A DNA stretch of 51,982 bases, taken from Actinomadura mexicana. GTDB lineage: Bacteria; Actinomycetota; Actinomycetes; Streptosporangiales; Streptosporangiaceae. The stretch is taken from positions 1-51,982 of the forward strand of contig NZ_FZNP01000029.1 in assembly GCF_900188105.1 (NCBI RefSeq). Reading direction: 5' to 3'. Numbering within the stretch: position 1 is the first letter of the stretch; the number at the start of each line of letters is the position of its first letter. The notes under the pieces were generated by a model. That model had not been told where the DNA came from and did no database searches. It saw only the letters and a program-made list of their open reading frames with translations. Shown here one piece after another: positions 41,745 to 50,083 of this stretch. A program made the translations under genes and the position numbers.

Positions 41745-43235
41745 GTGAGTGACGAGACCTTCGACGAGCTCCCCGAGCAGATGCGCGTGCGCCGGGAGAA
41801 GCTCGACCGGCTCCGCGAGAGCGGGATCGACCCCTACCCGGTGACCTTCCCGCGTACGGCGACGACCGCCGGGATCCGCGCGAAACACACCGGCCTGGAG
41901 CCGGGCACCGAGACGGGCGAGAAAGCCGGCGTCACCGGTCGCGTCATGCTGATCCGCAACACCGGGAAGCTGTGCTTCGCCACCATACGGGACGCCGACG
42001 GCGACATCCAGATCATGCTGTCGCTGGCCAAGGTCGGGCAGGAGCAGCTCGACTTCTGGAAGCGCGAGGTCGACCTCGGCGACCATGTCGGCGTCGAGGG
42101 CGAGATCATCACCTCCCGCCGCGGCGAACTGTCGATCATGGCGGACCGGTTCGCGATCACGTCCAAGTGCCTGCGGCCGCTGCCGGAGAAGCACGCCGGC
42201 CTGACCGATCCGGAGGCGCGGGTCCGGCAGCGCTACGTCGACCTGATCGTCAACGACGAGGCGCGGCGGATGGCGCGGCTGCGCAGCGCGACCGTCCGCG
42301 CGGTCCGCGACTTCTGGCACGAGGAGGGCTACCTCGAGGTCGAGACGCCCATGCTCCAGCCGATCCACGGCGGGGCCGCGGCGCGCCCGTTCCGGACGCA
42401 CATCAACGCCTACGACATGGACCTCTACCTGCGCATCGCGATCGAGCTGTACCTCAAGCGGCTCGTCGTCGGCGGCATCGAGAAGGTTTTCGAGATCAAC
42501 CGCAACTTCCGCAACGAGGGCGCGGACTCCACGCACAACCCCGAGTTCACGATGATCGAGGCCTACGGGACCTACCTCGACTACAACGACATGGCCGACC
42601 TGACCCAGCGGATGTACCAGAAGGCGGTCGTCGCGGCCCTCGACACCACCGTGGTCGTCCACGACGGCGTCGAGATCGACCTCGGCCTCCCGGAATGGCC
42701 GCGGATCACCCTGTACGGGGCGGTGTCGGAGGCGCTCGGCGAGAAGATCACGCCGCACACGCCGATCGAGTCCGTGCGCAAGCTCGCGGACGCCCGCGAC
42801 ATCTCGTGGGACCCCGGGTGGGGGCAGGGCAAGCTCGTCCAGGAGCTCTTCGAGGAGCTGGTCGAGCACACCCTCGTCCAGCCCACGTTCGTCATGGACT
42901 ACCCGGTCGAGACGTCCCCGCTGACCCGCCAGCACCGCGAGGAGCCGCTGCTCACCGAGAAGTGGGACCTCATCGGGTTCGGCACGGAGCTCGGCACCGC
43001 CTACTCCGAGCTGGTCGACCCGATCGAGCAGCGCCGCCGCCTCACCGAGCAGTCGCTGCTCGCCGCGGGCGGCGACCCCGAGGCCATGCAGCTGGACGAG
43101 GACTTCCTGCGCGCCCTGGAGTACGCGATGCCCCCCACGGGCGGGATGGGCGCCGGCATCGACCGAATGATCATGGCGTTCACCGGCAAGGGGATCCGCG
43201 ACACGATCCTGTTCCCGCTGGTCAAGCCCGAATGA
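41745..43235 (+). CDS. lysS: Lysyl-tRNA synthetase, class II
   Basis: A 496-residue enzyme charging tRNA(Lys). An N-terminal OB-fold anticodon domain is followed by a class II catalytic domain: motif 2 is FRNEGADSTHNPEFTMIEAY and motif 3 is PTGGMGAGIDRMIMAF. The glycine pattern in motif 3 (GGMGAGIDR) is a variant of the usual GLGIGIDR form; similar variants occur in actinobacteria as I recall. The start is GTG with little leader: a TAGCCT hexamer lies about 11 bases upstream. The gene ends inside the convergent P450 gene (14-base overlap). Confidence 0.96.
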   Translation: MSDETFDELPEQMRVRREKLDRLRESGIDPYPVTFPRTATTAGIRAKHTGLEPGTETGEKAGVTGRVMLIRNTGKLCFATIRDADGDIQIMLSLAKVGQEQLDFWKREVDLGDHVGVEGEIITSRRGELSIMADRFAITSKCLRPLPEKHAGLTDPEARVRQRYVDLIVNDEARRMARLRSATVRAVRDFWHEEGYLEVETPMLQPIHGGAAARPFRTHINAYDMDLYLRIAIELYLKRLVVGGIEKVFEINRNFRNEGADSTHNPEFTMIEAYGTYLDYNDMADLTQRMYQKAVVAALDTTVVVHDGVEIDLGLPEWPRITLYGAVSEALGEKITPHTPIESVRKLADARDISWDPGWGQGKLVQELFEELVEHTLVQPTFVMDYPVETSPLTRQHREEPLLTEKWDLIGFGTELGTAYSELVDPIEQRRRLTEQSLLAAGGDPEAMQLDEDFLRALEYAMPPTGGMGAGIDRMIMAFTGKGIRDTILFPLVKPE

Positions 43236-44448
43236 CGACCGGAAGCCCGCGCAGCCCGCGCAGCACGAGGTTGTCGCGGTAGACGAGGTCGTCTGCGGCG
43301 AGGGCCACGTCGCGCTCGAACAGCCTGCCGAGCGCGACGCGGCCCTCCAGCCGGGCCAGCGGCGCGCCGAGGCAGAAGTGGACGCCGTGCCCGAACGACA
43401 GGTGCCTCGGCGTGTCGCGTCCCTCGGCGTAGCGGAGCAGGTCCAGCCGGTCGGGCTCGTCGAAGACCGCCGGGTCGCGGTTGGCGGCGCCGGTCAGCAG
43501 GAGGACGAGCTTCCCGCGCTCGATGAGCGTGCCGTCCAGGTCGACGTCCTCCAACGCCGACCGCAGGGTCAGCTGCACCGGCGGGTCGAAGCGCAGCAGC
43601 TCCTCCACCGCCGCCTGGACGTTCCCCTGCCGCTCCCGGAAGAGCCGCAACTGCGCGGGATCGCGGAGCAGTGCCAGCGCGCCGTTCCCGATGAGGTTCA
43701 CGGTCGTCTCATGGCCCGCGACGAGCAGCAGGATGCACGTCGCCAGCAGTTCCTCCTCCGACAGGACGTCTCCGCCGTCGGAGACGCCCACGAGGGCGCT
43801 CAGCAGGTCGTCGCGCGGCTCGGCCCGGCGCTTGGCGGCCAGCACCCGGAAGTACTCCGCGAACTCCTCGCGCGCCGCGTCCCGCTGGGCGATCTCGGCC
43901 TCCGGCAGCAGGAAGTCGGGGTCCAGGCCGCGCGCGAGACTGTCCGACCAGCCCTTGAACAGGTCGCGGTCCTCGGCGGGAACGCCGAGCATCTCGCTGA
44001 TCAGGATGACGGGCAGCGGGTAGGCCAGCGTCGCCATCAGGTCGACCTCGCCGGAGACGGGCTCCAGCAGCGCGTCGACGAGCTCCTCGACCCGGGGCCG
44101 CAGCCGCTCCACGAGGCGGGGCGTGAACGCCTTGCTGACGAGCCGGCGCAGCCGCGTGTGGTCGGGCGGGTCCATGGTCAGGAACGACCGGTGCCGCGCC
44201 CGCACCTCGCGCCACACGCCGCCGCCCGAGGGGCGGTGCCCGAACCGGGGGTCGCGCAGCACCCGCTCGCACAGCTCGTAGGACGCGGTGACGCGCAGGC
44301 CGACGTCCGTCCGGTGCAGGCTCCGCCCGCCGGCTCCGAGCGTCCGGTAATGGGCGTAGGGGTCGGCGCGGAACGCCGGGTCGCCCGGGTCGAAGCCGAG
44401 CACCGCCGTCGCACCGGCCCGTACCGTCTGGCCCGTCCTGTCCTCCAT
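43222..44448 (-). CDS. Cytochrome P450 (second)
   Basis: A 408-residue soluble P450, distinct from the one at 24.4 kb. The haem loop is LSFGHGVHFCLGAPLARLEGRVAL, the I-helix LVAGHETTVNLIGNG and the K-helix EELLRFDPPVQLTLR. The family level is not assigned; a CYP107-like subgroup is possible. There is no neighbouring ferredoxin. The 3-prime end overlaps lysS by 14 bases tail to tail without a terminator. The LacI gene follows it upstream in the same direction, 55 bases away, so LacI and P450 may be co-transcribed. Confidence 0.93.
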   Translation of the reverse strand: MEDRTGQTVRAGATAVLGFDPGDPAFRADPYAHYRTLGAGGRSLHRTDVGLRVTASYELCERVLRDPRFGHRPSGGGVWREVRARHRSFLTMDPPDHTRLRRLVSKAFTPRLVERLRPRVEELVDALLEPVSGEVDLMATLAYPLPVILISEMLGVPAEDRDLFKGWSDSLARGLDPDFLLPEAEIAQRDAAREEFAEYFRVLAAKRRAEPRDDLLSALVGVSDGGDVLSEEELLATCILLLVAGHETTVNLIGNGALALLRDPAQLRLFRERQGNVQAAVEELLRFDPPVQLTLRSALEDVDLDGTLIERGKLVLLLTGAANRDPAVFDEPDRLDLLRYAEGRDTPRHLSFGHGVHFCLGAPLARLEGRVALGRLFERDVALAADDLVYRDNLVLRGLRGLPVVIRA

Positions 44449-44503
44449 GCCTCCAAGCGGACCCGAACCTGAGACGAGATGTCAACAGCGCCGTCCGCGG
44501 GGG

Positions 44504-45526
44504 CTAGGCGCTTTCCCGTATCACCAGGTCGGGCCGCTGGACGACCTGGCGGTGCTGGTGGGACTTGCCTTCGCCGATCTCGGCCATCGCCAGTTCGGCG
44601 GCCTCCCAGCCGAGCTCGCGGCGCGGCTGCCGGACGGTGGTGAGCGGTACGGCGGCGCTCGCCGCGAGCTCGATGTCGTCGTAGCCGATCACGGCGACGT
44701 CCTCGGGGACGCGGACGCCGAGCCGGATCAGCTCGTTGACCAGGCCGATCGCGAGCAGGTCGTTGGCGCAGAACACGCCGTCGGGCACCGGCGACATGGC
44801 CATGAGCTGGTGCGCCGCGGCCTGCCCCTCCGTGGGGCTCAGGGCCTCCTTGACCAGGACCGGCGGCTTGCCGAGGCCCGCCTCGACGATCGTGCGGGCG
44901 GCCCCGTCGCGGCGTTCCACGCACGGCTGCGGCTCGGGGGTCCCGGTCACGAACGCGATGCGGTCCCGTCCGATGCCGAGCAGGTACGCGGCGGCGGCCT
45001 CGCCGCCCGCCACATGGTCGACCCGGGCGGAGCACACGTCGGAGGCGTCCCGGTCGATCAGCACCACGCTCATGCCCGCGGCGCGCAGCCGGGAGATGTC
45101 GCGGGGGCCGATCCCGACCGGGATGACCAGGACCCCGGCGGCCCGCTGGTCGGCGAGCAGTTCCAGCAGGCGGATCTCCTTGTCGGGGGAGTGGTCGCTG
45201 GACAGCCAGAGGGCGTCGTGGCCCGCCGCGTTGAGCGCGGCCTCCGCGCCCCGCGCGACATCGGTCGCGTACGGGTTGGCGAGGTCCTCGACGAGGACGC
45301 CGAACGCCCGGCGCGGCTGGTCGCCGAACTCGCCCGCGGTCCGTTCGGGGCCCGTGCGGAGCCGGCGCGCGGACTCGTTGCGGACGAATCCGAGCTCCTC
45401 GATCGCCGCGCGGACGCGGTCACGGGTAGCTTCGGCCACGAGGTCTGGCCGGTTTAGGACATTCGAAACGGTCCCAACTGAGACTCCAGCACGCCTCGCG
45501 ACCTCACGAATACTGGTCTGTGGCAA
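44504..45526 (-). CDS. LacI-family transcriptional regulator
   Basis: About 340 residues. The N-terminal DNA-binding helix-turn-helix is TSIREVARRAGVSVGTVSNVLNRPDLVAEATRDRVRAAIEELGFVRN, with a typical hinge, followed by a sugar-binding-protein-like domain (FGVLVEDLANPYATDVARGAEAAL, GRDRIAFVTG, FCANDLLAIGLVNELIRLGVRVPEDVAVIGYDDIELA). The frame has no ATG near the helix; a TTG at 45526 with AGGAG four bases upstream is the best start. Ligand unknown, most likely a sugar. The P450 gene lies 55 bases downstream in the same orientation and may be under its control. Confidence 0.9.
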   Translation of the reverse strand: MPQTSIREVARRAGVSVGTVSNVLNRPDLVAEATRDRVRAAIEELGFVRNESARRLRTGPERTAGEFGDQPRRAFGVLVEDLANPYATDVARGAEAALNAAGHDALWLSSDHSPDKEIRLLELLADQRAAGVLVIPVGIGPRDISRLRAAGMSVVLIDRDASDVCSARVDHVAGGEAAAAYLLGIGRDRIAFVTGTPEPQPCVERRDGAARTIVEAGLGKPPVLVKEALSPTEGQAAAHQLMAMSPVPDGVFCANDLLAIGLVNELIRLGVRVPEDVAVIGYDDIELAASAAVPLTTVRQPRRELGWEAAELAMAEIGEGKSHQHRQVVQRPDLVIRESA

Positions 45527-45645
45527 CTCGCTCCTCGTCCCGCTCCATGGGCGTTTTCCCAGGTAGTGGAGTTTGGCATGGCGGGGCACCGAATGCACGG
45601 TCACACATGGTGAGCGAACGGGCACGCAGCGCTCTTGACCGGCGC

Positions 45646-45674
45646 TTGACGGGCCGGATCCGGCCGCCTAGCGT
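45646..45674 (+). promoter_or_regulatory. Sigma-70-like promoter
   Basis: TTGACG (45646-45651) and TAGCGT (45669-45674) have an ideal 17-base spacer. The direction is toward the LuxR-type gene, which would give a leader of over 300 bases. Confidence 0.5.
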
Positions 45675-45693
45675 TCCGAGCCGAAGCGTAGCT

Positions 45694-45705
45694 TGAAACG
45701 ATTCA
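45694..45705. promoter_or_regulatory. LacI-type operator
   Basis: TGAAACGATTCA matches the LacI-family plan TGAAnCGnTTCA with five of six symmetric pairs. It lies 20 bases downstream of the -10 box, where a repressor would stop the transcript, and 168 bases from the lacI start. Confidence 0.5.
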
Positions 45706-46015
45706 CGATCTTCGTTCACCGCGGAGAACCGGTGGTTCGGCGAGAAGGGGGCGGGCGGATGGCTGGCGATCACATCCCGTCTCCCTCGGCAGGCCAACGA
45801 GTGAATCGTCACCCGGAGTTCCCCCGTACACCCCCGCAATCGGCCATGCGGCCACCTCCGGCCAAGCGCGCGAGACAGAAAAGGAATCCGATGATCTAAG
45901 TCCGGAAAGGTCCGGACCCGGCAACCCAACGCGCGTACAGATCGAGGCCCAACCCGTGCCTGTGCAGCGGACGGCTGCATCCCCGCGGTCATCACCACGG
46001 ACGAGGGAGGACGGA

Positions 46016-46246
46016 GTGGAAACAGCCACACTCGCACGTCGTGGCACCGACGATTTCGGGCTGAGCGAAGAAGAGATCCGGCTGCTCGCCCAGATCGCCA
46101 GCGGTGTCACCGCCGATGTGGCGGCACGCAAGCTGGAACTGAGCGCTCGGACCTTGCGACGCCGGCTGCGGACGATCTGCGACCGGCTGGAGGTCAACAC
46201 CCCTATCGAGGCCGTGGTGTGGGCGGCCCGGAGGCAGCTCATCTAG
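46016..46246 (+). CDS. Stand-alone LuxR-type helix-turn-helix protein
   Basis: A 76-residue protein starting with GTG after GGGAGG. Nearly all of it is one GerE-type DNA-binding domain: LSEEEIRLLAQIASGVTADVAARKLELSARTLRRRLRTICDRLEVNTPIEAVVWAARRQL. It has no receiver or ligand domain, so control must come from partner proteins or expression level. Single-domain LuxR proteins are frequent in actinobacteria. An ORF start at 45956 exists but lacks a ribosome-binding site. A terminator hairpin follows at 46259-46285. Confidence 0.88.
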   Translation: METATLARRGTDDFGLSEEEIRLLAQIASGVTADVAARKLELSARTLRRRLRTICDRLEVNTPIEAVVWAARRQLI

Positions 46247-46258
46247 CGATGCACCCCC

Positions 46259-46285
46259 GACGCTCGCCAGGGGACGGCGAGCGTC
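46259..46285 (+). terminator. 10-base-pair hairpin after the LuxR-type gene
   Basis: GACGCTCGCC pairs exactly with GGCGAGCGTC around a 7-base loop, 12 bases after the stop codon. Confidence 0.8.
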
Positions 46286-46653
46286 ATCCGGAGAAACGGC
46301 GGCTCATCCGAATTCCGTCCGACCCCGCAGCGGCGGCGCCCGCGCCCTGGCAGGTAGGTCCCTGCAGAAGGCGTCGCCGCGGACGGCGTTCGGGCCTGAC
46401 AGGCCCACCCGGCCCGCACCGGCCTCCGGCAAGCCCGACCCCGCGACGGCCCTGGCCGACGTACCCCTGCCCGTTCAGCGCAGGATGACGTACGGCACGG
46501 CGGACTCGATCGGCGGACGGGGCGGCCCCGGCACTGCTGACCGGCCCGTGGGACGGGGGCGACCGACGCGCCTCGGCCGACCAGGGCGGCGCGGTCGGCG
46601 CCAGGCCGGTCGATCTGCTCGACGAGGTGGACGCTCGGTGCGGTGGCGGGATC
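46286..46653. other. Intergenic region, no gene supported
   Basis: The gap is downstream of both the LuxR-type gene and the minus-strand P60 hydrolase. Several frames are open because of GC bias, but none shows a domain, ribosome-binding site or sensible composition. Confidence 0.5.
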
Positions 46654-47649
46654 CTAGGCGACCCGGACGCCGCCCGCGAAGGGGCGTCCGCCCATGGAGG
46701 CGATCTTCACGACGTCTCCGGTGTGCGGGGCGTGCAGCATCTTGTCGCCGCCGACGTAGATCCCCATGTGGTGCAGGTCGGAGTAGAAGAAGACGAGGTC
46801 GCCCGGCTGCAGCTCGCTGCGCGACACGTGCGTTCCGGCGTTCCACTGGCTGCCGGTGTAGTGCGGCAGGTTGATCCCGACCTGCCTGTAGGCCCACATC
46901 GTGAGGCCGGAGCAGTCGAAGGTGGTCGGGCCGGCGGCGCCCCACACGTACGGACGGCCGATCTTGCCCATCGCGTACCGGAGCGCCTGCGCGGCCTTGC
47001 CGGTGCCGATGACGGGGAGCTTGGCGAGCTGGCTGGGGTCCTTGTCGACGAGCTTGCCGCGGATCTTCTCGTAGGCGTCGGTGACCTTCGTGCGCTGCGA
47101 GTCGAGCTGCGTCTTCAGGGCCTTCACCTGCTTGGCGCGGGCCTCGGCCGATTTGCGGGCCCGCTGGGCGGACTGCATGGCCTGCATCAGCCCGAGCACC
47201 TGGGTGCTGTCCTGCTTGGCGAAGTAGTGGAGGGTCGCGGCCTGGTCGAGGACGGACTGCGGGTCCTGGGAGGCGACGAACGAGACCGCGGGGTCGGAGC
47301 CGCCCTGCATGTAGCTCGTCGCCGCGAGGGATCCGACCTTCTGGCGGAGCGCCTCCAGCGTCTTCTCCTGGCGCTTGGCGTTCTCCGTGGCGACCTTGGC
47401 GGCGCGCTGCGACTGCGCGAGCCTGACCTTCAGCCCGTTGTACTGCTCGGTGAGCTGCTCCAGCTGGTCGGCGAGCTTGAGCGCCTTCGTCCTCAGCTCC
47501 TTGGCGGAGGGCTCGGGGTCGGCGTGCGCGACGGCGATCGCATGTGGGGCGATCGCGTGCGGAGCGGCCGAAACGACGGCGAGCGCGCCGACCACGATGG
47601 CCGCGCGCCCACGGAAGTGTGAAAGGGAAGCATGCCGCGATCGCTTCAC
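46654..47649 (-). CDS. Secreted NlpC/P60 hydrolase under a c-di-AMP riboswitch
   Basis: A 331-residue cell-wall endopeptidase, second of its type in the window. A signal peptide (about residues 1-43) precedes a coiled coil (about 45-205) with many A/Q/K positions. The P60 domain has the catalytic cysteine in TTFDCSGLTMWAYRQVG and histidine in HHMGIYVGGDKML; the third polar residue is in HTGDVVKIA. The start is GTG. The riboswitch immediately upstream means expression follows c-di-AMP levels, a known scheme for actinobacterial resuscitation factors and wall hydrolases. Confidence 0.93.
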   Translation of the reverse strand: MKRSRHASLSHFRGRAAIVVGALAVVSAAPHAIAPHAIAVAHADPEPSAKELRTKALKLADQLEQLTEQYNGLKVRLAQSQRAAKVATENAKRQEKTLEALRQKVGSLAATSYMQGGSDPAVSFVASQDPQSVLDQAATLHYFAKQDSTQVLGLMQAMQSAQRARKSAEARAKQVKALKTQLDSQRTKVTDAYEKIRGKLVDKDPSQLAKLPVIGTGKAAQALRYAMGKIGRPYVWGAAGPTTFDCSGLTMWAYRQVGINLPHYTGSQWNAGTHVSRSELQPGDLVFFYSDLHHMGIYVGGDKMLHAPHTGDVVKIASMGGRPFAGGVRVA

Positions 47650-47659
47650 GAATACTCCT

Positions 47660-47865
47660 CTCCTCAGCCGCCTACCGGGTTAGCTGACGGGTTGGGGCCG
47701 GAGCAGCCCGTCCGCGTCCGCGAGCGAACCGATCGCCCGCGACTGCGGATTCACCCCTCACGGTCGTCGCTCAGGGCGATTCCCCGAAACGCTCCGAAAG
47801 TGGGTCCCCGGCTCCTCGGGCAGCTGGTTGCGACCCGTGGGACTCGGCGGTTCGGCCCCCGTCCT
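47660..47865 (-). promoter_or_regulatory. c-di-AMP riboswitch (ydaO-yuaA class)
   Basis: On the minus strand the conserved blocks occur in order: GAGCCGGGGACCCA (47814-47801), GGGGTGAATCC (about 47757-47747), and near the 3-prime end CAACCCGTCAGCTAACCC (about 47693-47676) followed by GGTAGGCGG. These are the characteristic cores of the ydaO aptamer. The ribosome-binding purines (GAGGAGAGGAG) begin right after the last helix, so translation may be the controlled step. Binding normally reduces expression of the downstream hydrolase. Confidence 0.88.
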
Positions 47866-48128
47866 GCGGTGGGCCGACGTCAGCGAAGGACACTAACGGA
47901 CCCCGCATTGGATGCCAACCAGAACATGCGAATTCGCAGGTCGCGCGGCGCGGTGAACGGGGAGAACGCCGGATGGGCCGCGTTCGGCGCGCTGTGTTCC
48001 GCCCCACTTCTCGGACACCCCCGGCGATGCCTAGTCTCTTTTATCTAGTTACTGGCGTGCGGTGCTCGGCGCGAGAGGGCGGAGGGCGTTACCTGGTGAG
48101 CTGCGGCGTTCGATAACCTCGCCTGTTT

Positions 48129-48650
48129 GTGGAAGTCGTGATCCGGCGTGCGCGTACCGCCGACGTCCAGGAGATCCGCAGGCTCGTCGACCTGCATGCC
48201 GGATCGGGGCGTCGCCTCCTGAAGAAGACGACGGTCAAGCTGTACGAGGACGTCCAGGAGTTCTGGGTCGCCGAGGACGTCCAGCACGGGACGCCGGGGC
48301 CGCTCGTCGGCTGCGGCGCCCTCCACGTCATGTGGGAGGACCTCGCGGAGGTCCGGTCGGTCGCCGTGGACAAGGGATGCGGGGGACGGGGGATCGGGCA
48401 CCGGATCGTGACCCGCCTCTTGGAGAACGCGCGTGAACTCGGCGTGCGAAGGGTTTTCTGCCTTACCTTCGAGGTGGAGTTCTTCGCCCGCCACGGCTTC
48501 CAGCAGATCCTGGGGACTCCGGTGGCGCCAGAGGTGTACGAGGAACTTCTCCGCTCCTACGACGAAGGCGTGGCAGAGTTCTTGGACCTCGACCGGGTCA
48601 AGCCCAATACGTTGGGCAACACCCGGATGTTGCTTCGCCTGGAGGACTGA
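48129..48650 (+). CDS. argA: N-acetylglutamate synthase, actinobacterial ArgA (GNAT)
   Basis: A 173-residue acetyltransferase with the layout of mycobacterial Rv2747-type ArgA. Conserved text includes VKLYEDVQEFWVAED, LVGCGALHVMWEDLAEVRSVAVDKGCGGRGIGHRIVTRLLENARELGVRRVFCLTFEVEFFARHGF and EFLDLDRVKPNTLGNTRML. The acetyl-CoA loop is KGCGGRGIG. It acetylates glutamate (or glutamine) with acetyl-CoA, opening arginine biosynthesis. The start is GTG. The RDD gene starts 4 bases after its stop codon. Confidence 0.92.
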   Translation: MEVVIRRARTADVQEIRRLVDLHAGSGRRLLKKTTVKLYEDVQEFWVAEDVQHGTPGPLVGCGALHVMWEDLAEVRSVAVDKGCGGRGIGHRIVTRLLENARELGVRRVFCLTFEVEFFARHGFQQILGTPVAPEVYEELLRSYDEGVAEFLDLDRVKPNTLGNTRMLLRLED

Positions 48651-48654
48651 CTCA

Positions 48655-49452
48655 ATGAGCGATTCCCCCCGCCGCGGGCGGCCTTACCAGCCCCCGCAGG
48701 GGCAGGGTTCCTACGGCCCGCCGCCTCCTTACGACGGTTCTCAGTGGCAGCAACCGCAGCAGCGGCCGTCCCAGCAGCAGTGGGAACAGCAGCCCCAGCA
48801 GCAATGGCAGCCGCAACAGGATCAGTGGAACCAGCAGCCCGCCTACGACGACTACGGCTCCTACGACGGCGGCGGCGACCCGGAGCTGGCGCCGATCTAC
48901 CGTAGGGCGGGCGCGCGAATCATCGACAACGCGCTCGTCGCGGTCTTCGGGTTCGCCCTCGTCCTGCCGGTGACGATCGGCGCGTTCGGTCTGGGCAAGC
49001 CCGGCAGCAAGACGGAGGATGAGGGGGGTGTGTGGAACTGGCCCATTATCTTCACCCTCTTCTGCGTCCTGTCCGTGCTGCCGTTCATCTACGAGGCCGT
49101 GCAGTTGTCGATGTGGGGCCGGACGCTGGGGAAGCGCGTCCTGGGCTTGGGCGTCGTTCAGGCGCGGCCTGCGGGCGCCCCCATCACCACGACACAGGCC
49201 GTCTGGCGTGCCGGGATCACCCACGTCGGTTACCAGCTCGGCGTTTTCTTCTTCCTCGTCTTGGCGGTGATGGTGTGGGACTACGCCGCGTACGGGATGG
49301 TGCTGGTCTGGGCGGGTGCGCTGATGGCCTACCTGTGGGCGATCTGGGACCAGCCCCTGCATCAGTCGCTGCACGATCGCTTCGCCGGCACGCTCGTCAT
49401 TGACGAGCGCGCCGGATATGACGATTCCGAGTACTCCGAGTACGCGGACTAA
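48655..49452 (+). CDS. RDD-family membrane protein with Gln-rich N-terminus
   Basis: A 265-residue protein. The first ~70 residues are proline and glutamine rich (GSQWQQPQQRPSQQQWEQQ), probably disordered. Then come an RDD domain with YRRAGARIIDNALVAVFGFALVLP and WGRTLGKRVLGLGVV and three or four membrane helices. RDD proteins are poorly characterised; some relatives have been studied as Na+(Li+)/H+ antiporters. The next RDD gene begins eight bases after the stop codon, so they form a pair, possibly a complex. It closely follows argA. Confidence 0.88.
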   Translation: MSDSPRRGRPYQPPQGQGSYGPPPPYDGSQWQQPQQRPSQQQWEQQPQQQWQPQQDQWNQQPAYDDYGSYDGGGDPELAPIYRRAGARIIDNALVAVFGFALVLPVTIGAFGLGKPGSKTEDEGGVWNWPIIFTLFCVLSVLPFIYEAVQLSMWGRTLGKRVLGLGVVQARPAGAPITTTQAVWRAGITHVGYQLGVFFFLVLAVMVWDYAAYGMVLVWAGALMAYLWAIWDQPLHQSLHDRFAGTLVIDERAGYDDSEYSEYAD

Positions 49453-49459
49453 GGCCACG

Positions 49460-50083
49460 ATGGCGGCACCGCTCGCCGAGCCGGGGCAGAGGCTCCTGGC
49501 GCGCGTGGTAGACACACTCGTCGTCGGCGTCCCCGTCGTTCTGGTCGTCCGCGAACTGGTGTCCGGGCATACGGCGGACGTCATCGCTCCGTCCGCCGTG
49601 GCGGGATGCATGTTGCTGTACGAGGCGATCCAGCTCGCCCTGTGGGGCCGGACGCTCGGCAAGCGCGTCGCGGGCATAGAGGTGGTCGCGGCGACGGCTC
49701 AGGAGGCGCCTGAAGCGGCGCCGGAGGGGGCCGGGGGAGCGGGCGGCCACGCCGGGCTCGGCGAGGTGTCGGCCCTCCCCGTGTCCGTGCCGGGATTCGT
49801 GCCCGTGGCGGCTCCCGAGCCCGCGGAGACCGCGGCTCCGCCGGGGGCGGAGGTCGGAGGAGCGTCCACGCGTCCGGACGTTCTGCGCTGCGTTCTGCGG
49901 GCAGCCGTCTATTCGCTGCCGATCGGGCTGCGTCCGATTCCCGTTCTCGGTCTGCTCGCGAGCATCGTCTGGGTCGCGAACGCGGGGGCGGTGTTCGAGG
50001 GCGTTCGCCGCCAGGCTGTTCACGACAGGCTCGCCGGGACTCTCGTGGTAAAACGCCCGCGGCCCGAATCCTCGGCCTTCTGA
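49460..50083 (+). CDS. Second RDD-family membrane protein
   Basis: About 207 residues. The first half matches RDD: GQRLLARVVDTLVVGVPVVLVVRELV, then LYEAIQLALWGRTLGKRVAGIEVVAAT. A long alanine/proline/glutamate-rich insertion (about 80-140) separates it from the last helix pair (PIPVLGLLASIVWVANAGAVFEGVRRQAVHDRLAGTLVVKR). The ATG at 49460 follows the first RDD gene by eight bases; an ORF start at 49400 lies inside the previous gene. Function as for its neighbour: unknown. Confidence 0.86.
   Translation: MAAPLAEPGQRLLARVVDTLVVGVPVVLVVRELVSGHTADVIAPSAVAGCMLLYEAIQLALWGRTLGKRVAGIEVVAATAQEAPEAAPEGAGGAGGHAGLGEVSALPVSVPGFVPVAAPEPAETAAPPGAEVGGASTRPDVLRCVLRAAVYSLPIGLRPIPVLGLLASIVWVANAGAVFEGVRRQAVHDRLAGTLVVKRPRPESSAF

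Larger units (their letters stand above)
45527..46015. other. LacI-LuxR divergent intergenic region
   Basis: A 489-base gap. It holds a promoter-like pair (45646-45674) and a LacI-type palindrome (45694-45705), listed separately. No convincing open frame is seen. The piece near 45900-45930 contains CCGGACCCGGCAACC but does not fold into a SAM riboswitch that I can recognise. Confidence 0.5.

Noticed and set aside
43222..43235. The 14-base overlap of lysS and the P450 as a possible misassembly
   Set aside because: Both C-termini are complete and typical of their families; short tail-to-tail overlaps are common in compact genomes.
45895..45935. CCGGACCCGGCAACC resembling a SAM-riboswitch core
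   Set aside because: The rest of the SAM aptamer helices cannot be found and the next gene is not a methionine gene.
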